A stretch of 64,000 bases of DNA from Rhizobium phaseoli (GCF_010668805.1 NZ_WUFT01000002.1:62001-126000), one strand, 5' to 3'. Counted from the stretch's first letter, positions 39,437 to 49,067 are shown. Notes: generated from the letters alone by a model not told the origin. Numbers and translations: made by a program.

Positions 39437-40444
39437 TTGAGCAGCCCCAAAGAACCCGATTCCAAAATAACCATCGCCGATGTCGCCCACGCCGCAGGCG
39501 TGTCGCCGATGACGGTATCGCGTGTGCTCAACGGGCGGGGCGGCGCCAGCGCCGAAACCAGTCAACGCATCCTCTCAGCGGCGAACGAACTCAATTACCG
39601 CCCCAACCCTTTTGCGCGCGGATTGCGCTCCGACCGGTCGAAGACCATCGGCCTTCTTGTTCCCGACATCACCAACCCGTTCTTTCCCGAAGTCATCCGG
39701 GGCGCCGAGGATGCGGCGAGTGCGGCCGGCTACAACCTGCTTCTGTCCAATGTCGTCGAGAACAGCAAACGCGAGGAGGAACTCATCGAAGCGCTGCTCA
39801 GGCATCGGGTCGACGGGATCATCGTCTGCAGCGCGCGGCTGCCCGATGCAGCACTTCACAAGGCGCTGGCGCCCCACCGCGCCGTCGTGCTCATCAACCG
39901 CGAGGCTCCGAACGAAATCGCCGGGACGATCGTCACCGACTACGAGACCGGCGCGTCGCGGGCGATCGACCATCTGGTCGAGCGCGGACGCCGCAAAATC
40001 GCGATCGTCGCGGGACCGCGCAGTTCCTTCGGCGGCAAGAGCCGCCTCGTCGGCTTTCGCAAGACGCTGACGGCCCATGGGCTGAAGGCGCATGGCATCG
40101 TCTACTGCGATCCGACGGCGGCGGGCGGACAGACCGCGGCCGCGCAATTGCTGGCGGAAACACCCGATATCGATGCTCTCATCTGCTACAACGACCTCAA
40201 TGCGATCGGCGCCATGAAGACCTGCCGGGCAGCCCACATTTCCATCCCCGGGCAGATCGCCCTGATCGGTTTCGACGACATCCCGACCGCCGAACTGCTG
40301 TCTCCGGCGCTCACCACGCTGCGGGTGCAGAAGCGGGAAATGGGAGAGGAAGCCGTGCGCCTGCTGCTCAGCCGCATCGCCACCAAGAACCGTCAGCACG
40401 GCATCGTCATCGTGCCCGAACTCATCATCCGCGAAACGACCTGA
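39437..40444 (+). CDS. LacI-family transcriptional repressor
   Basis: A regulator of 335 residues from TTG 39437. The helix-turn-helix is right at the N-terminus (ITIADVAHAAGVSPMTVSRVLNGRGG), the hinge helix is ANELNYRPNPFARGLRS, and the periplasmic-binding-protein-like core has GLLVPDITNPFFPEVIRGAEDAA, DGIIVCSARL, LIGFDDIPTAELLSPALTT. ATG 39389 would add 16 residues but lies across the operator and has no ribosome site; it remains possible. It probably represses the divergent importer operon and the fucosidase gene 26 bp downstream until a sugar binds. Confidence 0.88.
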   Translation: MSSPKEPDSKITIADVAHAAGVSPMTVSRVLNGRGGASAETSQRILSAANELNYRPNPFARGLRSDRSKTIGLLVPDITNPFFPEVIRGAEDAASAAGYNLLLSNVVENSKREEELIEALLRHRVDGIIVCSARLPDAALHKALAPHRAVVLINREAPNEIAGTIVTDYETGASRAIDHLVERGRRKIAIVAGPRSSFGGKSRLVGFRKTLTAHGLKAHGIVYCDPTAAGGQTAAAQLLAETPDIDALICYNDLNAIGAMKTCRAAHISIPGQIALIGFDDIPTAELLSPALTTLRVQKREMGEEAVRLLLSRIATKNRQHGIVIVPELIIRETT

Positions 40445-40470
40445 TCGACGATCAACAGGAGGAACATCCC

Positions 40471-41802
40471 ATGGATGGCGACAATCTGCAGTCACTGGCC
40501 TTGCCCGAGAAGAAGAAGGGCTGGTTCGTCCACGAGCGGTTCGGCATGTTCGTGCATTGGGGGCTCTATGCCCTGCCGGCGCGCCATGAATGGGTCAAGA
40601 GCCGCGAAGAACTGAACGATACCGACTACCAGAAATATTTCGATCATTTCGACCCCGATCTCTACGACCCGCGCGAATGGGCAAGACGCGCCAAGTCCGC
40701 CGGCATGAAATATGTGGTGCTGACCACCAAGCACCATGAAGGCTTCTGCCTCTGGGACACCAAGGCCACCGACTTCAAGGTGACCAACACGCCTTATGGC
40801 AAGGATCTGCTGCGCCCCTTCGTCGACGCCTTCCGCGCCGAGGGCCTGAGGATCGGCTTCTACTATTCGCTGATCGACTGGCATCATCCCGACTTCACAG
40901 TCGATCCGCGCCACCCGCAGCGCAATCATCCCGATGCGTCGAAAATCAACGAAGGCCGGGATATGCTCCGTTATGCCGCCTTCATGCGCGAACAGGTGCG
41001 CGAGTTGCTCACCGAGTTCGGGCAGATCGACATCATGTGGTTCGATTTCAGCTATCCGCAGTGGAAGCTCGGGGAGCTCGTCGGCAAGGGCCATCGGGAC
41101 TGGGAAAGCGAGAAGCTCGTGCGCATGGTACGCGAGCTTGCCCCCGACATCATCATCAACAACCGGCTCGACCTTGCCGGTCTGCAGCCAGACATCGTCA
41201 CGCCGGAACAATATATGCCGCGCGCCTGGCCGAAACGCGACGGCAGGCGCGTCGTCTGGGAAGCCTGCCAGACGCTCAGCGGTTCCTGGGGCTATCACCG
41301 CGACGAGGATACCTGGAAAAGCACGGAGCAGCTGGTGCAGATGCTGGTCGGCACCGTCGCCATAGGCGGCAATCTGCTGATGAATGTCGGGCCGACGGCA
41401 CGCGGCACGCTGGACCACCGCGCAATATCAGCCCTTGCCGCCTATGAGGAGTGGATGGCGCTGCACGAGCGCAGCATCGTCGGCTGCACCCAGTCCGATT
41501 TCAACGCTCCGCCCGACTGCCGCCTGACCCAGAACGGCGATCGCCTCTATATCCACCTCTTCAACTGGCCCTATAAGCATCTGCATTTCGATGCGCTGGC
41601 CGGGAAGATCGAATATGCGCAATTCCTGCACGATGCCAGCGAAGTCACCTGGCTGCGCCCCTCCGCCAATACCTTGTGGACGAACACCCAGTTCCCCGTC
41701 GCCGACGACGAACTGACATTCGTCCTGCCGGTGCGCCGCCCCGGCGTCGTCGTCCCGGTCATCGAGGTCAAGCTCAAGGCGGGGAGTGCGACTAGTATTT
41801 AG
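40471..41802 (+). CDS. GH29 alpha-L-fucosidase
   Basis: A 443-residue glycosidase starting at ATG 40471, with AGGAGG 12 nt before it. Seen are RFGMFVHWGLYALPARHEWV, AGMKYVVLTTKHHEGFCLWDTKATDFKV (the GH29 signature), and the nucleophile Asp192 in IMWFDFSY. GGNLLMNVGPTARGTLD lies at the end of the barrel, with a C-terminal beta domain after about 350. No signal peptide is present, so it acts on imported fucosides. The open frame running back to 39367 is a shadow of the LacI gene. Together with GH39 and the importer, it defines a glycan locus. Confidence 0.9.
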   Translation: MDGDNLQSLALPEKKKGWFVHERFGMFVHWGLYALPARHEWVKSREELNDTDYQKYFDHFDPDLYDPREWARRAKSAGMKYVVLTTKHHEGFCLWDTKATDFKVTNTPYGKDLLRPFVDAFRAEGLRIGFYYSLIDWHHPDFTVDPRHPQRNHPDASKINEGRDMLRYAAFMREQVRELLTEFGQIDIMWFDFSYPQWKLGELVGKGHRDWESEKLVRMVRELAPDIIINNRLDLAGLQPDIVTPEQYMPRAWPKRDGRRVVWEACQTLSGSWGYHRDEDTWKSTEQLVQMLVGTVAIGGNLLMNVGPTARGTLDHRAISALAAYEEWMALHERSIVGCTQSDFNAPPDCRLTQNGDRLYIHLFNWPYKHLHFDALAGKIEYAQFLHDASEVTWLRPSANTLWTNTQFPVADDELTFVLPVRRPGVVVPVIEVKLKAGSATSI

Positions 41803-41930
41803 GGCACGGGCACTTTAGGCGCGCCCCGCTGAGTTATCATGCTGGCCCTTGAGCCGATAGCATCATTTCTCAAACTTGTGCCGGGGCGTGCCAACGGCAG
41901 GAATATCCGAACGGCATTTGAAGAGCTAAC

Positions 41931-42845
41931 TCAGGGCCCCTCGTAAAGTCTTCCGTAAACTTCCTCGCCGTAGTGAGAACCTGTTTCGCCTGGATCACGA
42001 GTGCGTAGATAGATGGCGCGGTATTCCCTGTCCCAGTCGGTCCGCGATATCATCGCGTCTTCAATACCTCGTGCCGCCATCGACGGCACTGCACCTTGCA
42101 GAACAAAAGATAAATAATAGTTCAAATACTTTTTCCTGCACACGTAGGCCTTAATATCCGTCACCATAAATACAGCCAAATCAGGATTTTTTGTATAAAT
42201 ATATTTATATATAGCCGGAAGAACCTGGGAATAATTCAGGTTTGTGTAATCATCAAAAACAGCAATGCCGCCTGAAGACAGGAGCTCATTGCACATTTTA
42301 ACTTCTTCAAATGTAGTTCTATAAGCATGACTAGAATCTACGTGAATAAATCGGCAATTGTTCCGGAGTTGCTTATATTCCGAGTAACGCGAGCGAAACT
42401 CCTCCGACCTGCAGAGAATAAATTCCATACTGGCATTTATTGCCCGTATTTTTTCCACCTCCAGGTATTCGGCAACATCAACCAGAACAAACTTTTCTGA
42501 TGGCCTGACCCGTGGCGCTATGATTGCGGCGGAGCGACCTTTGTAGGTCCCGAATTCAACAACGTTCCCAGAGATTTCGGGATTCGATGCCTGAAGTGAC
42601 AGCAAACTATCCATCGCCGCCATTGAAAACGGGGAGAGCATCCCATCGATCTGATCTGCAACAATCCGCGAGGATCGGAAGTGCTCCGCATCGGACTGAA
42701 CAGCCGTTCCATCCCACGCAACCAGATTCTTACGGCTGGGGCTTCTACGGCTTCTGATTGCCTCAATTAGGGGCTTTGGCAGCACCGTTTTGGCCGCCTT
42801 TATCATGCGCTGCTTCGTAGACACCCCGATGCTCCCAATCTTCAA
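41931..42845 (-). CDS. SAM-dependent methyltransferase, TylF/class I-like
   Basis: A 304-residue protein. The SAM-binding core is present: NVVEFGTYKGRSAAIIAPRV (motif I), FVLVDVAEY, CRFIHVDSSHAYRTTFEEVKMC and GGIAVFDDYTN. The order and spacing resemble TylF/MycF macrocin-type and methyltransferase-24 families, which methylate sugars. The gene is clearly richer in A/T than its neighbours (for example TATAAATATATTTATATATAG near 42190) and rich in Lys, Asn, Tyr and Ile codons, suggesting recent transfer. No partner genes are adjacent. Surface polysaccharide modification is a guess. Confidence 0.78.
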   Translation of the reverse strand: MKIGSIGVSTKQRMIKAAKTVLPKPLIEAIRSRRSPSRKNLVAWDGTAVQSDAEHFRSSRIVADQIDGMLSPFSMAAMDSLLSLQASNPEISGNVVEFGTYKGRSAAIIAPRVRPSEKFVLVDVAEYLEVEKIRAINASMEFILCRSEEFRSRYSEYKQLRNNCRFIHVDSSHAYRTTFEEVKMCNELLSSGGIAVFDDYTNLNYSQVLPAIYKYIYTKNPDLAVFMVTDIKAYVCRKKYLNYYLSFVLQGAVPSMAARGIEDAMISRTDWDREYRAIYLRTRDPGETGSHYGEEVYGRLYEGP

Positions 42846-42902
42846 TGATAACGTGTACGGAAATTCCGACTTAACTCAGATTAGCGAGAGAGGCAAAAGG
42901 GT

Positions 42903-44143
42903 TTACGAACGAGGTGGCGCTTTTCGCTGCGAGCCCTCAAAAGAGCGCCGCAGGTCTCTTGCACCATTGCGAGCAAGCCTAGGATCGGCGTGAACTGACG
43001 CCCGAGCGGCTAAGACATAGCGTCCGCTCAAGAGAACGGCTCGGTTGGTCCCTCCCTCGGCGGTCATGTAGATATGGTCCTCCAGCCGAATCCCGAATTT
43101 TTTCCGGAAAGACGATCATCGGCTCGTTGGAAAAACACATGCCGGCAGCAAGTGGCATGTCGTTGCCGCGAACGATGTAGGGCTCCTCGTGGATCTCGAG
43201 CCCGAGCCCATGACCGGCGCGGTGCGGCAACCCCGGCAGGCGGCAGTCGGGGCCGAGGGAATGTTTGGCAAGTACCTTGCGGGCGGCATCGTCGAGGCTG
43301 GAGCAGGCGGCGCCGATCCGGGCGGCGTGGAAGACGGCCTGTTGTGCCTCGCGTTCGATCCACCAGGCGCGTTCAAAGGCACTGTTGCCAGCCTCCAGCA
43401 TGTAGGTCCGGGTGATATCGGAATGATAACCGTCGATCCGGCAGCCGGTGTCGACGAGGATGACGTCGTCGCGGCCGAGGACCTGATCGCCGTCGGAGCC
43501 ATGCGGCAGCGCGGTCGCGGCGCCAAACGACACGATGCAGAATGTCGAGCCGGCATCGGGGCCGGCCTGGCGATGCCGGCGATCGATGAAATCGACTACT
43601 TCGGATGATTTGATGCCCGGTTTCAACAGCGCGCGTACCTGCCTATGGACGTCGAGCGTCAGGTTCATCGCATAGTGAATGAGCGCGATCTCGGCGGCCG
43701 ATTTTATCCGACGCAGGTCGCGGATCAGCCGTCCGCCATCGACAAGCCTTTCGGCGCCCATTGCTGCTGCCAGAGCGTGAAAGAAGAAAAGCTGTAACCC
43801 ATCGTCGAGGGCGAGCCTGCCACTTTGGCCGACAAGGCGCGCGATGAGAGCAGCGCTGCTCCTCCTCTTCCCAGACCAGGATTTCCCCCCGCAGATGCGG
43901 CAGGGTTTCGACACGGCTGCGCTCGAAACCCGGAACGATGTAGGAAACCGCCGTCGGCGTAACGAGGGCGCCGAGAAACCTTTCGCTCGGATGCCACACG
44001 AGCCCGGTGAAATAATGCAGGCTTTCGGTCGGTCCGAGAAGCATGCCAGCCAATCCGTGAGCTTCGATCACTTGCCGAAGCCTGCTGAGGCGGCTCTGCC
44101 GCTCCTCATCGGTTATGCGGGGTACGGAGTGCTGCCACGACAT
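42903..44143 (-). pseudogene. M24 Xaa-Pro peptidase family, two frameshifts
   Basis: The gene starts at ATG 44143 (MSWQHSVPRITDEERQSRL, creatinase N-terminal domain, ESLHYFTGLVWHPSERF) and stays in frame to LVWEEEE. At the GAG repeat 43859-43867 it shifts to another frame, which carries SSAALIARLVGQSGRLAL and the M24 core (DVILVDTGCRIDGYHSDITRT, HRAGHGLGLEIHEEPYI, FSNEPMIVFPE). At a T6 run (43098-43103) it shifts again: removing one base restores FGIRLEDHIYMTAEGGTNRA and extends to TAA at 42903. Two lesions suggest a dead gene, though homopolymer sequencing errors are possible. It sits 76 bp before the LacI gene end, in the same direction. Confidence 0.8.
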
Positions 44144-44219
44144 TTTGTTTTCCTGCTCTTGCTGCGCGGCTGAAGGGGCCGGCGAGTACGGACAGCCTCT
44201 GCCGGTCTTACTATCAGCG

Positions 44220-45269
44220 CTATTTCGTATCGGACCCGATCAGGCTGCCGCGGCTGACGAGCGACGGTATCTGGAGAATATGCTCGGAGGCGGTGCGGCC
44301 TTCTATTCTGGAAATGAGGGCCCGGGTGGCGACCTGGCCGAGTTCCCTGCCCGACTGATCGATGCTGGCGAGATTGACAAGGCCGAGGGCTGCGGTCGAT
44401 GAGTTGTCGTATCCGATGACGGCGAGGTCGTCGGGCACGCGCACGCCCATCTCCATCGCCAGGCTGAGAAGGGTGATGGCGTCGAGGTCGCTCCAGCAGA
44501 ACACGGCGCGCGGCCTGTCTTGCCGCGACAGGAATTTTCGCATCGTCTCTTCCCGCTTTGGCGAGGCCATGGGAATTTTGCCGATCGGTGCGGAGGCGCC
44601 GAACCCGCAGCGTTGCATCGCCCGGCGGTAGCCGATCTCACGCTGACGGACGACGGAGACCGCGTGCCCCTCGCGCTCGCCGAGGCTCAGCATTTCAATG
44701 CCGCGATAGCCGCAGGCAAGAAGCGCTTCCACCGCGATTTCCGCCCCGCGCTGATCGTCGGCATTGACGGTATCGAAGGCCGTGGCGCTGGCATCGTGGT
44801 AACCGACCGCGACGATCGGTATCTGGACCGCGAACTTGGCGAGGATCTCCGAGGGCAAGCGTGGCGCAACGAGGACGAGGCCGTCCATCTTGTAGTCGAT
44901 CATCGACTCGATCAACGACGTCTCCAATTGCACGCGCGCATTGCTGACGCCGATCATCGCCTGATAGTGAGAGGGCGCCAGCACCCCGTTCACACCGGCG
45001 ATCACGTCAGGAAGGAAGGGATTGCGGATGTCGATCAAGAGCACACCGATGGTGAAACTGCGGCCGCGCAAGCCCCGCGCCGCCCGCGAAGGGCGATATC
45101 CGAGCGCTTCGATGGCATCCGTCACCTTGGCGCGCAACGCCTCGCTGACGCCGTAGGCGTTTCGCATCACCTTGGAAACTGCTGCGACCGAGACGCCTGC
45201 ATGGGTTGCCACTGTCCGGATCGTCACGCGATCGTTTCGTTGCGGCTTTTGTTTGTCTTCGACTGACAT
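44220..45269 (-). CDS. LacI-family transcriptional regulator of the rhamnoside locus
   Basis: A 349-residue regulator. The helix-turn-helix is VTIRTVATHAGVSVAAVSKVMRNAYGVSEALRAKV (about 15-50), hinge LGYRPSRAARGLRG, and the sugar-sensing core has GVLLIDIRNPFLPDVIAGVNG, DGLVLVAPRLPSE, VAVGYHDASATAFDTVNADD and AVIGYDNSSTAALGLVNLASID. ATG 45269 is chosen; the open frame extends 18 codons further without a better site. It is divergent from the GH78/ABC operon across 144 bp containing a perfect 14-bp inverted repeat, its likely operator. Confidence 0.88.
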   Translation of the reverse strand: MSVEDKQKPQRNDRVTIRTVATHAGVSVAAVSKVMRNAYGVSEALRAKVTDAIEALGYRPSRAARGLRGRSFTIGVLLIDIRNPFLPDVIAGVNGVLAPSHYQAMIGVSNARVQLETSLIESMIDYKMDGLVLVAPRLPSEILAKFAVQIPIVAVGYHDASATAFDTVNADDQRGAEIAVEALLACGYRGIEMLSLGEREGHAVSVVRQREIGYRRAMQRCGFGASAPIGKIPMASPKREETMRKFLSRQDRPRAVFCWSDLDAITLLSLAMEMGVRVPDDLAVIGYDNSSTAALGLVNLASIDQSGRELGQVATRALISRIEGRTASEHILQIPSLVSRGSLIGSDTK

Positions 45270-45362
45270 GGACTCTCTGGCTTGCGGCTGCGAGCCGTCA
45301 ACAATCGCCCGCGGAACCACCATGGCAGACCGGCAACGAAATTTCTATTGCGCTTCCGAAGA

Positions 45363-45398
45363 AAATGTAGAACGTTATATGGAGAACGTTCTACATTT
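45363..45398. promoter_or_regulatory. Perfect 14-8-14 inverted-repeat operator
   Basis: AAATGTAGAACGTT (45363-45376) and AACGTTCTACATTT (45385-45398) are perfect inverse copies separated by ATATGGAG. The right arm contains AGAACGTTCT, itself a 10-bp palindrome of the LacI-site type, and the left arm a near copy, so two overlapping sites are possible. It lies 15 bp before the GH78 start, over the ribosome-site region, well placed for repression. Confidence 0.75.
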
Positions 45399-45413
45399 CA
45401 TCGGGAGGATTTG

Positions 45414-47738
45414 ATGAACTTTCAGCCGGCAGCCATCAGTGGCAATCTCGTTTCGCGCGCCTGGTCGGGAGAGATGATCGCCCCCCTGTCGGACGGCGGC
45501 CAGGGAACCGCCGCAAGCTTCGTCTCCAGAAGCTTCGAACATGATGGCGCCGGGCTTCCGGCCGAACTGTTCATCTCCGCCCTCGGTCTTTACCGCTGCT
45601 TCATCAACAGCGCGCGCGTCGGCGACGACCTGTTGACGCCGGGCTGGACGAATTACGACGATCGCATCGCCTATCAGCGCTACGATGTTTCCAGCCTCAT
45701 CAAGCCGGGCCTCAATCGCATCGAGATCTGGCTTGCCGACGGATGGTACCGGTCGCCCCTGATGTGGGGCGCCAAGCCGATCCCGAACTGCTGGGGCGAC
45801 AAGATCGGCGCCATTGCGGATCTGATGGGCCCAGGTGGCGTCATTCTTTCCACCGATACGACGTGGCGGAGCGGCAGGCTGCCGATCCTGAAATCGGGGA
45901 TCTATTTCGGCGAGATCTATGACGCGCTGCTGGAAAACCCCACGGAAACGCATGGCACCGAGAGATTGCCGTTCGACACGGCGCTGCTCGTCGCGCATGA
46001 GACGGCAGCGGTGCGGGAGTTGCAGCCGCTCGCCGCCGTCGAAAGCTGGACCGACGACGACGGCAGAACGATCTATGACTTCGGCCAGAACGTTGGCGGT
46101 TACGTCAGATACACAGTCTGCGGCGTCGGCGGCGCCGAAGTGCGGGTGGAGCACTCGGAAGTGCTCGGCCCCGACCGGCATTTCGACAATCGCAATTATC
46201 GCACGGCCGCGGCGCACACGCTCTACACACTGCGCGGCGACGGCGACGATGAGACCTATGCGCCGCATTTCACCTTCCACGGTTTCCGTTATGCCAGGGT
46301 GACGATCACGGGAAATGCCAAGATTCTTGAAATCGCATCGATCCCGATCTCGTCGGTGCCCGAGCCTGCCGGAAGCTTCACCTCCGGCAATCCCCTCGTC
46401 AATCGCCTCGTCCAGAATACCATCTGGTCGCAGCGCGCCAATTTCGTCGAAGTCCCCACAGATTGCCCGCAGCGCGACGAACGCCTGGGCTGGACGGGCG
46501 ACGCCCAGGTGTTTGCCGCAACTGCCTGCTGGCTGAGCGACAGCCAGTCGTTCCTGAGGAAATATCTGCGCGATGTGATGGCCGACCAGCGCGAGGACGG
46601 TGCCGTCTCCCATTTTTCGCCGGATCCGACCCGTCTGCATCCCGCCGATTTCCCCGGTTATGCCGGCTCGACCGGCTGGGGCGATGCGATCGTCGTCATC
46701 CCCTGGGTCCTCTACACCCACTACGGCGACCGGGCCGTCCTGGCGGAGTGCCTGGATTCCATGGTCCGCTGGGTCGATTTCGTTTGGTCGATCTCGGATG
46801 GCCCGCTCGTGAACCCGCCGTCCCGCTGGGGCGACCGCGGCTTTACCTTCGGCGACTGGCTGCAGCCGGTCGGCGACAACAGGAAGCCGCGCCCGACGAT
46901 TGCCGATGACTGCGCGGCGACGCTCTATCACTTCATCTCGACCGACCTTCTGGCAAGGATTGCCGCCGTTCTCGGCGAGCACACGCTTGAAGATCAGATG
47001 AAGCGGCGCGCCGGCGAGATCCGGCAGACATTCGCCAACGAGTTCATCACGCCGGCCGGCCGGCTGGCGCATAACGACCAGACATCCTATGCGCTGGCCT
47101 TCCTCCACGACTTGATACCGACGGAGGATCATGACGCCGCCCGGCAGCATTTCCGGCAGGTGATCGTCGATGCCGACTACAGGATCGGCACCGGCTTCAT
47201 CGGCACGCCTGCCCTGCTGCCGGCGCTGACGAAGCTCGGAATGGACGATCTCGCCGAAAAGGTCTTCCTGCAGGAAGACGTGCCCGGCTGGCTCTATCAG
47301 GTTTCGAAGGGGGCGACGACGATCTGGGAGCGCTGGGATTCGATGGCGCCCGACGGCACCATCTACGAGCCCGACATGAACAGCTACAACCACTACGCCT
47401 ATGGCGCCGTCTGCCAATGGCTGTTCGAATGCGTCGCCGGAATTTCGCCGAGCCCAAGCGCACCAGGCTTTGCCGAGGTGATCGTCGATCCCGCGCCCAT
47501 TCCGTCCCTTTCGCCGGTTTCAGCTCATCATGACATCCGTCAGGGTCGCATCGAAGCCGGCTGGCATTGCACCGGCAACGAGGTCACCTATGTGCTGACG
47601 CTTCCGGAGGGATGCATGGGCCGGTTCCGGCCCGGGCCGCGGCACCAGAACCCGTTGCTCAACGGGGAGCCTGTCGGCGAGGAAGCCGTCCTTCCGCCGG
47701 GAACGCACCAGCTGGTCTTTTCCCTAGCCAATTCTTGA
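45414..47738 (+). CDS. GH78 alpha-L-rhamnosidase
   Basis: A 774-residue glycosidase starting at ATG 45414, with GGGAGG 5 nt before it. N-terminal beta domains (about 30-330; LYRCFINSARVGDDLLTPGWTNYDDRIAYQRYDVS, YDFGQNVGGYVRY) precede the catalytic (alpha/alpha)6 barrel with TDCPQRDERLGWTGDAQVFA, the GH78 hallmark containing catalytic acidic residues, and TIWERWDSMAPDGTI and MNSYNHYAYGAVCQW. A C-terminal beta domain ends it. It lacks a signal peptide, so rhamnosides are cut after uptake by the CUT1 importer encoded immediately downstream. Confidence 0.92.
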   Translation: MNFQPAAISGNLVSRAWSGEMIAPLSDGGQGTAASFVSRSFEHDGAGLPAELFISALGLYRCFINSARVGDDLLTPGWTNYDDRIAYQRYDVSSLIKPGLNRIEIWLADGWYRSPLMWGAKPIPNCWGDKIGAIADLMGPGGVILSTDTTWRSGRLPILKSGIYFGEIYDALLENPTETHGTERLPFDTALLVAHETAAVRELQPLAAVESWTDDDGRTIYDFGQNVGGYVRYTVCGVGGAEVRVEHSEVLGPDRHFDNRNYRTAAAHTLYTLRGDGDDETYAPHFTFHGFRYARVTITGNAKILEIASIPISSVPEPAGSFTSGNPLVNRLVQNTIWSQRANFVEVPTDCPQRDERLGWTGDAQVFAATACWLSDSQSFLRKYLRDVMADQREDGAVSHFSPDPTRLHPADFPGYAGSTGWGDAIVVIPWVLYTHYGDRAVLAECLDSMVRWVDFVWSISDGPLVNPPSRWGDRGFTFGDWLQPVGDNRKPRPTIADDCAATLYHFISTDLLARIAAVLGEHTLEDQMKRRAGEIRQTFANEFITPAGRLAHNDQTSYALAFLHDLIPTEDHDAARQHFRQVIVDADYRIGTGFIGTPALLPALTKLGMDDLAEKVFLQEDVPGWLYQVSKGATTIWERWDSMAPDGTIYEPDMNSYNHYAYGAVCQWLFECVAGISPSPSAPGFAEVIVDPAPIPSLSPVSAHHDIRQGRIEAGWHCTGNEVTYVLTLPEGCMGRFRPGPRHQNPLLNGEPVGEEAVLPPGTHQLVFSLANS

Positions 47739-47775
47739 GGAGAATACACGTCACATCGTTCAGAGGAGGAACGTC

Positions 47776-49059
47776 ATGACACATCCGATAAAGCTTATTC
47801 TTGCGGGCGCATCCGCGCTTCTAGCCTTGGTCGCGGCCGGCCCGTCGCGTGCAGAAACCACCCTGTCCTTGCTGATCGACAACAACCCCGACACGGTTGC
47901 GGCCGCCGAGGCACTGGTTGCCGCTTACCAGGCCAAGGCGCCTGATGTGACGATCGAAATCGAGCAACGGCCAGGCGGCGGCGAGGGCGACAACATCATC
48001 AAGACGCGCCTGGCGACGGGAGAGATGTCCGATGTGTTCCTCTATAATTCCGGTTCGCTCTTACAGGCGCTGAAGCCCACGCAGAAACTGGTCGATCTGA
48101 CCGGCCTGCCGTCACAGGCAAAGGTGGACGAAAGCTTCAAGGCGGTGGTCAGCGCCGAGGGCAAGCTCTACGGCGTTCCTTTCGGCACGGCGATGGCCGG
48201 CGGGATCCTCTACAACAGGAAGATCTATCAGGATCTCGGCCTCTCCGTTCCGAAGACATGGGCGGATTTCATGGCGAACAACGCCAAGGTCAAGGCATCC
48301 GGCAAGGTCGCCGTGGCGCAGACCTATCGCGACACCTGGACCTCGCAGCTGTTCGTTCTGGCCGATTATTACAATCTGCATGCCGCCGTGCCGAACTTCG
48401 CCGCCGATTATACCGCCAACAAGGCGAAATATGCCGAAACCCCCGCGGCTATGAAGGGCTTCGAACGGCTGAAGGATGTGCACGACGCCGGCCTGATGAA
48501 CGAGGACTTCGGCGCGGCAAGTTATGACGATGGCTTGAGAATGGTGTCGACCGGCGAGGCAGCGCATTATCCAATGCTGAGCTTCGCGGTCAGTGCGCTC
48601 AAGCAGAATTATCCGGAGAACCTCGCAGATGTCGGCTTCTTCGCCCAGCCGGGCGACGATGCGGCGGTCAACGGCCTGACGGTCTGGATGCCCCCGGCCC
48701 TTTATATTCCGACGAGCAGCCAGCACGCCGAGGAAGCGCGGAAATTCGTCGATTTCGCCGGAAGTGTCGAAGGCTGCAAGGTCATGGTGGAAACCAACGC
48801 CGTCCAAGGACCGTCGCTGGTCGACGGCTGCGACCTGCCTGCCGACGTGCCGCCCGCGATCAAGGACATGCTTCCTTATTTCGAGGCCAAGGATAAGACG
48901 ACCCCGGCGCTGGAATTCGTTTCGCCGGTCAAGGGACCGGCTCTCGAGCAGATCACCGTCGAAGTCGGCTCCGGCATCCGCCAGCCCACTGATGCCGCGA
49001 AACTCTATGATGACGATGTCCGCAAGCAGGCCAAGCAACTCGGCCTGCCCAATTGGTAG
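47776..49059 (+). CDS. Family-1 sugar ABC transporter binding protein
   Basis: A 427-residue periplasmic protein with a signal peptide (about 1-27, ending SRA). The mature part begins ETTLSLLIDNNPDTVAAAEALVAAYQAKAPDV, and includes RLATGEMSDVFLYNSGSLLQAL and GTAMAGGILYNRKIYQDLGL, typical of CUT1 sugar-binding proteins. AGAGGAGG precedes the ATG. As the gene after GH78, it likely captures rhamnose-containing oligosaccharides or glycosides (for example from pectin or flavonoids; inference). A stem-loop follows it. Confidence 0.9.
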   Translation: MTHPIKLILAGASALLALVAAGPSRAETTLSLLIDNNPDTVAAAEALVAAYQAKAPDVTIEIEQRPGGGEGDNIIKTRLATGEMSDVFLYNSGSLLQALKPTQKLVDLTGLPSQAKVDESFKAVVSAEGKLYGVPFGTAMAGGILYNRKIYQDLGLSVPKTWADFMANNAKVKASGKVAVAQTYRDTWTSQLFVLADYYNLHAAVPNFAADYTANKAKYAETPAAMKGFERLKDVHDAGLMNEDFGAASYDDGLRMVSTGEAAHYPMLSFAVSALKQNYPENLADVGFFAQPGDDAAVNGLTVWMPPALYIPTSSQHAEEARKFVDFAGSVEGCKVMVETNAVQGPSLVDGCDLPADVPPAIKDMLPYFEAKDKTTPALEFVSPVKGPALEQITVEVGSGIRQPTDAAKLYDDDVRKQAKQLGLPNW

Positions 49060-49067
49060 CGATCGTT

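Noticed and set aside
39367..40470. Long N-terminal extension of the fucosidase frame
   Set aside because: It overlaps the LacI gene in another frame. GH29 similarity starts after ATG 40471, which has a strong ribosome site.
45375..47417. A 680-codon minus-strand open frame
   Set aside because: It is antisense to the GH78 gene, whose plus-strand product has clear family motifs.
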